Source: Amphritea sp. 1_MG-2023
GTDB lineage: Bacteria; Pseudomonadota; Gammaproteobacteria; Pseudomonadales; Balneatricaceae
Length of the DNA: 64,000 nt
Direction of reading: 5' to 3'
Assembly (NCBI RefSeq): GCF_030547545.1
Contig: NZ_JAUOQE010000009.1
Coordinates: 54,761-118,760 of the forward strand
The notes beneath the pieces are model-generated. The model was given only the letters and a program-made list of their open reading frames with translations, was not told where the DNA came from and ran no database searches. The translations under genes and the position numbers were made by a program. Positions 56,565 through 64,000 of the stretch are shown piece by piece (the stretch's first letter is position 1; every line of letters starts with the position of its first letter).

Positions 56565-57404
56565 TTAGCTCTCCCGCTTACCTGATAACTTAGGATTTAG
56601 GGCTTCGTTTAAGCCTTCGCCTAGCAAGTTGAGAGAAAGGACCGTGATTGCAATGGCTATACCAGGAATGAAACTTAACCACCACGCTTGGCGAATAACT
56701 GTTTTAGCCGCGCCAATCATATAACCCCAAGACATAATCTCTGGATCGCCTAGACCCAAGAAAGACAGGGAGGATTCAAGCAAAATAGCACTGGCTACCA
56801 TCAGTGATGCCAAGACAATAATCGGTGAGAGACTATTCGGTAAAATCTCACGCATAATGATGTTGCGATTAGTTTGGCCGTTTAGTTTGGCCGCCAATAC
56901 ATACTCTTGACTACGTAGAGATAAAAACTCGCCTCGTACCAAGCGCGCGACAGGAGGCCAACTCACGATGGCGATCGCACCCGTGATGGAATAAACAGAA
57001 GGCTCAAAAATTGCCACTAATACCACCGCCAATGCAAAGCTGGGTACGGTCTGAAATATTTCAGTGAAACGCATTAATACTTCATCAACCCAGCCACCGT
57101 AATAGCCTGCGTATGCACCCAATGGAATACCGATTAACAGCGCAATGGTGGTTGAGACTAAGCCCACCAGCAATGAGATACGTGCACCGTAGATCAAGCC
57201 CGCCAAGACATCTCGCCCTAACGTATCCGTACCTAAGATATAATTACTGTTTTGAAAAGGCGGTAAAAAAGGCCGCTGCACCATACGCCAAGGGCTTCCG
57301 TCATAGAGGTAAGGCCCAAATAAAGCGATGACAACAAACATAAACAATATGCCAAAACCAACCATCGCCACTTTATTTTGTGTTAAGGATTTAATTACAT
57401 TCAT
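56565..57404 (-). CDS. ABC transporter permease, DppC-like
   Basis: A 279-residue inner-membrane permease with about six helices. The N-terminal oppC-type helix and the loop ILGTDTLGRDVLAGLIYGAR are diagnostic. The EAA loop that contacts the ATPase reads REILPNSLSPIIVLASLMVA. Its start overlaps the DppB-like stop by four bases and its stop precedes the ATPase start by one base, so the transporter genes are tightly coupled. Confidence 0.94.
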   Translation of the reverse strand: MNVIKSLTQNKVAMVGFGILFMFVVIALFGPYLYDGSPWRMVQRPFLPPFQNSNYILGTDTLGRDVLAGLIYGARISLLVGLVSTTIALLIGIPLGAYAGYYGGWVDEVLMRFTEIFQTVPSFALAVVLVAIFEPSVYSITGAIAIVSWPPVARLVRGEFLSLRSQEYVLAAKLNGQTNRNIIMREILPNSLSPIIVLASLMVASAILLESSLSFLGLGDPEIMSWGYMIGAAKTVIRQAWWLSFIPGIAIAITVLSLNLLGEGLNEALNPKLSGKRES

Positions 57405-58384
57405 TTTGACAACTCGATTCGTGGATCAACGACGCAATAAATAACATCAGTGATCAAGTTGAAGATAACAACCATCGCGGATGAGACAAAGAACACCCCT
57501 AATAGCAGGTTATAGTCTCGCTGGAATAGCGCCTCAAACATCAACCGTCCAATACCGGGCCATGCGAATACGGTTTCCGTTAACACCGCGCCTCCGATCA
57601 ACTGCCCCGCTTGCAAGCCGGCGAGTGTCACGACCGGTAACAACGCATTACGCAAAATATGGTGAGTCGTGACGCGCGAAGGTTTCATACCTTTGGCTTT
57701 GGCTGTTTTAACAAAATCTAAACGACTCGTTTCAATCATCGACGTACGCATCATTCGCGCATAGACCGCCGTAAAGAACAGCCCAAGCGTGCTGGCAGGT
57801 AAAATCAAATGCAGTGCAATATCGGTCACTTTTTGCCAACCCGTTAGGTCCTGACCCACCGTTTGCATGCCAAAACTAGGCAGCCACTCTAGATACACAG
57901 AAAAGAACAAGGCAGCCATCATCGCTAACCAGAAAAGTGGTGTTGCATAAAAAATCAGCGCCGCCACGGTGATCGCTGAATCCGCCCATTTACGATGTTT
58001 TGCTGCAGCAACCACGCCCGCTAAAATCCCCAATAACAGCGATAAAAGGAACGCCGCTCCCGTGAGCAATAAAGTAGCAGGCATACGATCCATAATCAGA
58101 TCAAACACCGGCATTTGTTGACGGTAAGTGATACCCATATCGAACTGCATCAAGTTACTAACATAGATCCACAACTGATAGTAAAGCGGTTGATCGAGAC
58201 CAAATTGTTCTCGCAACTGCTGCAGAAAAATAGCATCTGTCGCCCCAGCTTCACCTGCCAGCACTTGCGCGGGATCCCCTGGTGCCATTCGAATTAAAAA
58301 GAAGTTAAAGATTGCGATAACCAATAGCACCGCCGCCCCTTTAACCAAACGACCACCGATATATAATAAGGTTTGCACACTCAT
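57401..58384 (-). CDS. ABC transporter permease, DppB-like
   Basis: A 327-residue permease of the DppB/OppB type with six helices. Markers: FFLIRMAPGDPAQVLAGEAG after helix 1, LREQFGLDQPLYYQLWIYVSN is in the periplasmic loop, the EAA-like segment HHILRNALLPVVTLAGLQAG, and VFAWPGIGRLMFEALFQRDY near the end. It forms the translocation pore with the DppC-like protein. It follows the binding-protein gene by 53 bp. Confidence 0.94.
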   Translation of the reverse strand: MSVQTLLYIGGRLVKGAAVLLVIAIFNFFLIRMAPGDPAQVLAGEAGATDAIFLQQLREQFGLDQPLYYQLWIYVSNLMQFDMGITYRQQMPVFDLIMDRMPATLLLTGAAFLLSLLLGILAGVVAAAKHRKWADSAITVAALIFYATPLFWLAMMAALFFSVYLEWLPSFGMQTVGQDLTGWQKVTDIALHLILPASTLGLFFTAVYARMMRTSMIETSRLDFVKTAKAKGMKPSRVTTHHILRNALLPVVTLAGLQAGQLIGGAVLTETVFAWPGIGRLMFEALFQRDYNLLLGVFFVSSAMVVIFNLITDVIYCVVDPRIELSK

Positions 58385-58437
58385 AGACGTTACTACTCTC
58401 GTTACAGGGGCAAGCCCGAAGGCTTACCCCTTTTTGA

Positions 58438-59991
58438 CTACTGTTTAATCCAAGCGGTACCAAAGGCATCGTTCACACCGATGGCAGAGTCAACCAAGTT
58501 TTGTACTTTGCAGTTATAGATGGTTGGAAATTCCAACTCCATCAACCAAGCAACCGGTACATCCTCGACGATTTGATGTTGCGCCTTGCTATATAACTCA
58601 GCTCGTTTCGCATCAGGGAAAGCAACGGCGGCTTCATTGAACCATTGATCGACCTGCTTATTGACATACCCTTCGGCATTATTCCAAGGTGAACCTTTAG
58701 CAATATTGTTTGACAGGTAGGTACGTGAGACACCAAGAGCAGGGTCTCCGTACTGATATAGGTAAGTAAAGGAAATATCGTAGTCCCAATCGCCAATCTT
58801 CTGATTCCAGCCCGCCACATCGGTTGAAACAATCTGGGTTTTAATGCCAACCTCTTCAAGATTCTGTTTGATCACTTCGGTCCAACGCTGCCACGTTTCA
58901 CCATAAGGCATCGCCATCAAACGGACTGGCGTACCGTCATAACCCATTTCCGCCAACAAGGCTTTGGCTTTTTCTGGGTTGTATTCATAATTAGGCAACG
59001 AGTCATCGTAGAATTTCGTTTTAGACCCCACTGGGCCTTTAGCGATTTTTCCGTAATCGTTCCACAAGACTGATTTAGCAAACTCTCGATCCATAGAGTA
59101 CATAACAGCCTGACGGAAACGTTTGTCAGACGTTGGCCCTTGACGATTGTTTAACCATAACCAAGCATGTGGCGAGAAGAACTCCCAACCATCGGTTGTA
59201 ACGCAAGCATTATCTAACTCTGTTAAACGTGGCACATCGAAGTTTTCGACTGAGCCACCGGGTAAGACATCAATTTTTCCGGTTTCAAAGGCCACAGAAC
59301 GAGAAGCCGCATCAGGAATGACATGCCAGTAAAGTTCGTCAATATGCGGCAAACCTTTCACGTGGTAATTTTCGTTTTTAGCCAAATGGATAAATGAACC
59401 TTTTTTCCATTCCTTAAAGACAAACGGCCCCGTACCGATAGGGTGATGATTGGCAGGGTTTAGCTTATAGTCGGTACCGGCATAAATATGTTTAGGCAAC
59501 ATCGGTGTTGTGCCCACTTCAAATAAACGAATGAAGGGACCAAACGGCTGATTAAGCTGAAAAACAACGGTGTAATCATCCGGTGCAGTGATACTATCAA
59601 CAAAAGCGAGTGAACCTCGCAAACGAGCATTGGTTTCTCGTAACAGTTTATCAATAGAAAAGACCACATCAGCAGAGGTGAAAGGCTTTCCATCATGCCA
59701 AACAACACCCTCTTTTAAGTGGAACGTCCAAGTTTTACCATCTTCAGAGTTTTCCCAAGCAGTAGCCAAAAGAGGATGTGGATTTAAATCCTTGTCATAA
59801 CGCATCAACCCTTCAAAAATATTACCGCCTACCTGTTGGGTGGTAGCATTAGAATACATACCAATCATTAAGCTGGGTGGCTCAGGTTGAACAACAACAT
59901 TGATTGTTCCGCCCTCTTGCGGATCTTCGGCATAAGCACTTGACGTAAAAGGTAAACAAGCGATTACCGCGCCCATAATTATTTTTTTCAT
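58438..59991 (-). CDS. ABC transporter substrate-binding protein (family 5, peptide/opine type)
   Basis: A 517-residue SBP_bac_5 protein with a typical signal peptide (MKKIIMGAVIACLPFTSSAYA, cleavage before EDPQEGG). The family signature around LATAWENSEDGKTWTFHLKE and GVVWHDGKPFTSADVVFS is present. There is no lipobox, so it is a free periplasmic receptor. Such receptors bind di/oligopeptides, opines, glutathione or nickel chelates; the ligand here is presumably degraded by the operon's enzymes. AGGAGAG precedes the ATG. Confidence 0.93.
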   Translation of the reverse strand: MKKIIMGAVIACLPFTSSAYAEDPQEGGTINVVVQPEPPSLMIGMYSNATTQQVGGNIFEGLMRYDKDLNPHPLLATAWENSEDGKTWTFHLKEGVVWHDGKPFTSADVVFSIDKLLRETNARLRGSLAFVDSITAPDDYTVVFQLNQPFGPFIRLFEVGTTPMLPKHIYAGTDYKLNPANHHPIGTGPFVFKEWKKGSFIHLAKNENYHVKGLPHIDELYWHVIPDAASRSVAFETGKIDVLPGGSVENFDVPRLTELDNACVTTDGWEFFSPHAWLWLNNRQGPTSDKRFRQAVMYSMDREFAKSVLWNDYGKIAKGPVGSKTKFYDDSLPNYEYNPEKAKALLAEMGYDGTPVRLMAMPYGETWQRWTEVIKQNLEEVGIKTQIVSTDVAGWNQKIGDWDYDISFTYLYQYGDPALGVSRTYLSNNIAKGSPWNNAEGYVNKQVDQWFNEAAVAFPDAKRAELYSKAQHQIVEDVPVAWLMELEFPTIYNCKVQNLVDSAIGVNDAFGTAWIKQ

Positions 59992-60058
59992 TTATCTCTC
60001 CTAAGTTTAAAACAATCAGTATGACGTTCTTTTTTGACTGGTTTTACATTGATGAGCA

Positions 60059-60850
60059 TTACTCTTTATAAGAGGGTGACACTTTTTCTAACAAACGAAG
60101 ATAAGCCAGCCACTCCACATGGAAGCCTCCTCGCTGACTCATTTCGGCAAATTGTATATATTGCTGATAGGTCAAATCACACACCGCTGAGTCAACAGGG
60201 TTAACCGGTTGACCACTCGCTAGAACGCCCATTTGTACCTTACAAACACGTTCCAAATTAAACATCAGAGTAAAGGCTTCACCTACGCTGTTACCCATAG
60301 TCATCAGACCATGATTATCTAAAATAAGAATTTTATTCTCAGGGCCTAAATCCTTAACCAGGCGCTCTCGCTCGGCTAAATCTAAAGCGATGCCTTCATA
60401 AGCATGGCGAGAGACGCCATGATAAAATTGCAACGCCCATTGATTAATCGGCAAAATACCCGTTTGCGTTGAAGCAATAGAAACACCCGCCACCGTGTGA
60501 GTATGCAACGCGCATTTCAAATCTGGGCGTGCACCATGGATGGCGGAATGAATGGTAAAACCAGCGGGATTTGCACCCATATTGCATGGGTCATCAATAA
60601 CATTTCCGTCTAAATCGATCATCACCAACTGACTGGCTTTGACTTCACCAAAACGAGTGCCGTAAGGATTAATTAAGAAATACTCATTATCACCCGGCAC
60701 ACGCGCTGAAATATGCGTATAGATACTATCGCTCATTTGAAAATGCTCGATCAGATGATAAGCCGCCGCTAAATCGACTCTTACTCGCGCTTCCTCTGAA
60801 AGCGTGGGGTATATCTCTGTGACAAAATCACTATCTGATTGATGACTCAT
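60059..60850 (-). CDS. Class II aldolase/adducin-family protein
   Basis: A 263-residue member of the class II aldolase/adducin head family, the first gene of the operon. Zinc-binding histidines are visible in CALHTHTVAGVSIA and DNHGLMTMGNSV; FLINPYGTRFGEVKASQLV is typical of the hydroxy-substrate-binding half. Members include fuculose-phosphate aldolase, ribulose-phosphate epimerase and decarboxylase-like proteins; the decarboxylase/aldolase choice cannot be made from sequence. A conserved role cleaving the carbon skeleton of the imported compound is inferred. Confidence 0.87.
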   Translation of the reverse strand: MSHQSDSDFVTEIYPTLSEEARVRVDLAAAYHLIEHFQMSDSIYTHISARVPGDNEYFLINPYGTRFGEVKASQLVMIDLDGNVIDDPCNMGANPAGFTIHSAIHGARPDLKCALHTHTVAGVSIASTQTGILPINQWALQFYHGVSRHAYEGIALDLAERERLVKDLGPENKILILDNHGLMTMGNSVGEAFTLMFNLERVCKVQMGVLASGQPVNPVDSAVCDLTYQQYIQFAEMSQRGGFHVEWLAYLRLLEKVSPSYKE

Positions 60851-61245
60851 AAGCTGCCTTCAAGAAATATTAACGTTGATTAATAGGGATTAGGGGTATG
60901 CAAAGCGAACCAACCAAATACCTTGACTTAGATTCTTGTTCAGATGAAAACCAATAACAATCGAATAATTTTGACTTAACTGTTTAATATTATTTGACAG
61001 TTACCGTAAAGACAGCGCGTTATGATGATGAAAATTGAACTAACATTACGGATCGCACTAAAATAGTGCGATTATTGATTGAGAATAGCGAAATTTAAGA
61101 GGCTTCTTTGGCGAGACGAAACCTTACCAACACAAGGTAAATTCGCGTTTAAGCAGGTTTTGATAAGCGTATGGGATCAACCGAAAAACAAAGATCACAG
61201 CAAATGAGTGCATTACAACAATAATACGCACAGAAACAGTGCTGC
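60851..61245. other. 395-bp region between operon start and LysR gene
   Basis: It must contain the promoter of the leftward operon. A perfect 9-bp inverted repeat is at 61052-61072. Around 60971-61004 the sequence is very AT-rich, with two TTGAC-containing segments on the plus strand. No gene is evident. Confidence 0.55.
61052..61072. promoter_or_regulatory. Perfect 9-bp inverted repeat, operator or terminator
   Basis: atcgcacta-aaa-tagtgcgat, located about 175 bp after the LysR stop codon and 200 bp before the operon's first start codon. No T-run follows on either strand, which argues against a standard terminator and leaves a regulator-binding site as a possibility. Confidence 0.45.
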
Positions 61246-62166
61246 CTAAAGAGTCCCTCTTTTCGGTCGATCATAGCGGGATTGAGCGTCGGAAATAAGG
61301 CCTTCTAGCCATTCAATAAATGCTCTTACATCTTTTCTTTCTACATTTTTAGGGGAAGTAACCAAATAATATGCCCTCGGCGACTCGATACTTTTTTCGA
61401 AAGGACGGATTAAAAGCCCCTTTTCTAGAGCATCACCACTGACCATATTATCTCCAATCCCGATCCCTTGACCCGCAATGGCCGCGGATTGTACGAGATT
61501 AGCATCGGAAAATATAACCCCGCCTTCTAGCTCTGTATTGCTAACGCCATTGGCCGCTAACCAAACCCGCCAATCGGTGTGGTTCATTAGATGGAAAAGA
61601 GGCAGTTTAAGTAGGTTTGACGGGTGGCCTAACCCGCCCTGTAGATGAAAAAAGTGAGGGCTACAAACAGGAAACAACTGGATAGTCATCAATTGTTGGA
61701 CATATTTTTCAGGCCACGAGCCATTCCCGTAAGTGATGAATAGATCAGCATCTTCATTCGAAATATCACCGGGGAAACGGGGCGTCATAATATGCAGCGA
61801 CAGCTTGGGATATTTTTTGATAAAGCTCGACAACTTTCGGGAGAGCCAATAATTAGCCAGCCCCGGCGCACAACTAATGGTGAGCTTTCCCACCATCTCT
61901 TCTTCATCCCGCACACGGGAGGCTTCCATTAAAATACTCAGTGCTTTTTTGACTTCCAATGCATAATTTTCACCTTTTCGCGTTAGCACTAATCCTCTGC
62001 CTTTCTTTTCAGTTAACGGAAATCCGAGCATCCCTTCCAACACATTCAGTTGATGGCTAACAGCACTGCGTGTTAAATGTAGCTCTTGCGCCGCCGCAGA
62101 AACACTGCCCAATCGAGCAATCGCTTCAAACGCCCGTAACGCGGCTGTCGTAGGATAACGTTCCAT
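61246..62166 (-). CDS. GcvA-like LysR-family regulator
   Basis: A 306-residue LysR protein of the GcvA/AmpR-like group: PTTAALRAFEAIARLGSVSA at the N-terminus and AAQELHLTRSAVSHQLNVLE as the recognition helix (about residues 6-62). The effector-binding domain follows (about 90-295; SCAPGLANYWLSRKLSSFIK). It is transcribed in the same direction as, and directly upstream of, the eight-gene operon and is the best candidate for its regulator. Confidence 0.9.
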   Translation of the reverse strand: MERYPTTAALRAFEAIARLGSVSAAAQELHLTRSAVSHQLNVLEGMLGFPLTEKKGRGLVLTRKGENYALEVKKALSILMEASRVRDEEEMVGKLTISCAPGLANYWLSRKLSSFIKKYPKLSLHIMTPRFPGDISNEDADLFITYGNGSWPEKYVQQLMTIQLFPVCSPHFFHLQGGLGHPSNLLKLPLFHLMNHTDWRVWLAANGVSNTELEGGVIFSDANLVQSAAIAGQGIGIGDNMVSGDALEKGLLIRPFEKSIESPRAYYLVTSPKNVERKDVRAFIEWLEGLISDAQSRYDRPKRGTL

Positions 62167-62524
62167 AATGCTCCGTTAATAATATCGATAGACTAGACCG
62201 CCCATTCTGTAACACCGAGGCCGATATACTCGCAGGCCCCTAAAAATGCAGCTTCTGAAAAAAGCACGTAGTATAACAACTAACATTTTATATATTTAGG
62301 CTTGGTAAAGTGTAATTGAAACTCAATAACGATGAACAGCATACCTTTTAGACAAGAAAGAATTGAACTTACGAACCGCACCACCATCAGCCATCACTAT
62401 CCTAACCCTGCGTTAACCTAAACTGGCTTATACTCCTAGTGGGTTCTCTGTCGGAATGGACAGATGTCGGAAACAACAGCTTCCTGTCGTATATACTGGC
62501 AATCGACGAGTGGAGAATAGCGTA
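62167..62524. other. 358-bp divergent intergenic region
   Basis: It separates the LysR gene from the DUF1566 gene. An open frame from 62456 continues into the DUF1566 gene, but the sequence before the GTG at 62525 does not encode a signal-peptide-like start. No other element was recognised. Confidence 0.5.
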
Positions 62525-63790
62525 GTGATTAAATTTCAGACGGGTAAAAAGTTTACATTAACGGCATTAGCGACCGGTATAACCGTTCTGTGTATTGGCC
62601 TTGATAACCAAGAGGCCCAGGCCGAGGTAGTACAAGACTCGGGGCTAGACGCAGTTACACCTAGGGTTAAATTTGTCGTTATCGATACCGCTCAAACGCG
62701 TTGCTTTGGTAATGCAGGAGAAGTCATCGCTTGCCCAACGTCGGGTAGCATTTTATCTGGACAAGATGCTCAGTATCTCGGCGTACAACCGGCTTATACG
62801 GATAACGGTGATCAAACCATTACAGACAATAATACCGGCATGGTCTGGCAAAAAACACCTGATTTCAAACACTACGCCTACGACGATGCCATTAGCTATT
62901 GTGCAAACTTAACCGTAGCTAAACATAACGACTGGCGTCTACCGACAATAAAAGAGCTCTTCTCGCTGGCTGACTTTCGCGGTGAAATTGTTGATCCCCG
63001 CAATGAAAGTGCTAATACGCCCTACATTGACACACAGTATTTCGATTTCAAATATGACCAACGCATGGCTTATATCGGCCAGTATTGGTCGATAACAAAA
63101 TACACCCTTGGCCCTGTACACAACACTGAAAATGTCGAGGCGGCATTTGGTTATAACTTTGCCGATGGACATATTAAAAGCTATGAAACAGGTTACGTTT
63201 TTGGTACCACAGATCAGAGTATTCACGCTCCCGGTAACTTTGTGAGATGCGTGCGTGGTGAAGAAAACGTATATGGTGTCAACGATTTTAGCCATAACAA
63301 TGACGGTACCGTCACAGATAATGCAACAGGCTTGATGTGGCAGCAGTCTGATGACGGCATAAGAAGGAATTGGCAAGACAGTTTAGCCGCGGCTGAAGCC
63401 TCGACCTTAGCAGGATACAACGACTGGCGCCTGCCAAATATTAAAGAACTACAGAGTATCGTCAAATATGGCGGTGAAGTAGCTGCATGGCCAGCGATTG
63501 ATACCCGTTTTTTCACCTTAACCGGCAAAAATACGACGGCAGATCCCCTCTGGGTTTGGTCGAGTACCACTCAAGGTGATTTTAAATATACCGCCACCTA
63601 TATCTCGTTTGGCAAGGCGTTTAGTAAAAAGAACTCATCTGCTACAGACTATTATGATTGGCACGGTGCGGGCGCACAAAGAAGTGATCCAAAGTCCGGC
63701 ACTCCCGCTGATTATGATATGTCATCGGAAAATGCAACGGATCTTATCATGACTATAAACTATACCTTACTAGTACGTACCACTAAGTAA
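62525..63790 (+). CDS. Exported protein with two DUF1566 (Lcl C-terminal-like) domains
   Basis: About 421 residues. The GTG at 62525 has GGAG about nine bases upstream and gives a normal signal peptide (basic start, hydrophobic core LTALATGITVLCIGL, cleavage after AQA near residue 33). The two DUF1566 units are about residues 90-225 and 265-390; each starts with NGDQTITDNNTGMVWQ or NDGTVTDNATGLMWQQ and has NDWRLP-[TN]-IKEL. The family is found in secreted or surface proteins with no enzymatic role established. No lipobox is seen. Confidence 0.85.
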   Translation: MIKFQTGKKFTLTALATGITVLCIGLDNQEAQAEVVQDSGLDAVTPRVKFVVIDTAQTRCFGNAGEVIACPTSGSILSGQDAQYLGVQPAYTDNGDQTITDNNTGMVWQKTPDFKHYAYDDAISYCANLTVAKHNDWRLPTIKELFSLADFRGEIVDPRNESANTPYIDTQYFDFKYDQRMAYIGQYWSITKYTLGPVHNTENVEAAFGYNFADGHIKSYETGYVFGTTDQSIHAPGNFVRCVRGEENVYGVNDFSHNNDGTVTDNATGLMWQQSDDGIRRNWQDSLAAAEASTLAGYNDWRLPNIKELQSIVKYGGEVAAWPAIDTRFFTLTGKNTTADPLWVWSSTTQGDFKYTATYISFGKAFSKKNSSATDYYDWHGAGAQRSDPKSGTPADYDMSSENATDLIMTINYTLLVRTTK

Positions 63791-63818
63791 GCCCTAGTAT
63801 GCCGTCAAATGGTTATTT

Positions 63819-63890
63819 CAAAAAAAAATTGAAAAATTGGGACACCCGAAAAAAATTGGAAAAAATAAAAATTGGAATAAAAATTGGGAC
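63819..63890. repeat. A-tract repeat cluster (aaaaattgg)
   Basis: About five irregular copies of an A-run followed by attg(g), two of them continuing as gggac-a-[ct]-cc, lie between the DUF1566 gene and the partial gene at the right edge. The block is strongly A-rich on the plus strand, unlike the rest of the window. Confidence 0.7.
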
Positions 63891-63940
63891 ATCCATAAAT
63901 TTATCCAGTCATATTAACATGCCAATATCCGTTTTCTCAC

Positions 63941-64000
63941 TTATCTGAAAATAGCCTGTAGCTGCTGTCCGGATGAGATCCACGCCAGCCCTTTCTCTTG
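63941..64000 (-). CDS. C-terminal fragment of an unidentified protein
   Basis: Nineteen codons ending at TAA (63943-63941), reading from the right edge: the tail ends ISSGQQLQAIFR. The rest lies beyond the window, and the fragment is too short to name. The neighbouring A-rich gggacaccc/gggacatcc sequences make a mobile-element gene conceivable, but this is a guess. Confidence 0.35.
   Translation of the reverse strand, partial: QEKGLAWISSGQQLQAIFR

Noticed and set aside
1..64000. CRISPR array, prophage, or complete insertion sequence
   Set aside because: No regularly spaced repeat array, phage structural gene, or transposase gene was found. The repeats present are short tandem arrays or the single 119-bp pair.

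Overview
The window reads as chromosomal DNA of a marine or brackish-water gammaproteobacterium, probably of the Oceanospirillales/Alteromonadales/Pseudomonadales grade. The evidence is the gene content: tig-clpP-clpX next to an Arg-His-Leu-His tRNA cluster and folD, the ppsR|ppsA divergent pair, cbpAM, an OsmC-YcaO fusion, an NhaD Na+/H+ antiporter, and a GlyGly-CTERM protein with its rhombosortase. No species is assigned. No prophage, CRISPR array, rRNA gene or complete insertion sequence was seen. Base composition looks roughly balanced by eye, with more AT-rich stretches near 29.1-30.9 kb and at the extreme right end.

Layout. 1-7 kb: the truncated 5' part of a ydiJ-type FAD/Fe-S dehydrogenase, a divergent LysR regulator, an acyl-CoA thioesterase, an SLC13-type permease, an EamA exporter and an AraC/GyrI-like regulator. 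7-17 kb: the cbpA-cbpM co-chaperone pair, an aminotransferase, a major facilitator carrying a ~450-residue acidic repeat tail, a MenI-like thioesterase, a TauE exporter, a YgjP-like peptidase with a DUF1499 partner, an EamA exporter and a GNAT enzyme. 17-24.9 kb: an XRE regulator, the VIT/vWA surface protein with its rhombosortase, rsuA, ppsA and divergent ppsR. 25-31 kb: a DHA2 exporter, purC, small proteins, a methyltransferase, and a small membrane protein bracketed by two copies of a ~119-bp direct repeat with REP-like hairpins. 31-37.4 kb: a YeeN/YebC-family gene, clpX, clpP, tig, four tRNAs and folD. 37.6-51.5 kb: a VTT-flavoprotein fusion, an FUSC exporter, an aldehyde dehydrogenase, nhaD, OsmC-YcaO, an AraC regulator divergent from a YbfB-type transporter, and a second AraC regulator divergent from a short-chain dehydrogenase. 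51.6-62.2 kb: a leftward eight-gene catabolic operon with a GcvA-like LysR regulator upstream. 62.5-64 kb: an exported tandem-DUF1566 protein, an A-tract repeat and the end of a gene that runs out of the window.

How genes work together. The 51.6-60.9 kb operon links a class II aldolase-like protein, a complete peptide/opine-type ABC importer, a 2-hydroxyacid dehydrogenase, an M20 carbamoylase-type amidohydrolase and an acetylpolyamine-amidohydrolase-like deacetylase. It looks like an uptake-and-degradation route for an N-acylated or N-carbamoylated small molecule whose identity is not evident. The VIT/vWA protein and rhombosortase form a protease-substrate pair for surface display or release. 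ClpX, ClpP and trigger factor form the protein-quality cluster, and CbpA/CbpM add a regulated DnaJ-like activity. PpsR controls PpsA by reversible phosphorylation at the pyruvate/PEP node.

Most promising for follow-up: the catabolic operon with unknown substrate, the rhombosortase/VIT-vWA pair, the transporter with an acidic repeat tail, the 119-bp repeat cassette, and the short tandem repeats scattered in intergenic DNA. All family assignments come from reading motifs; no database search was possible.
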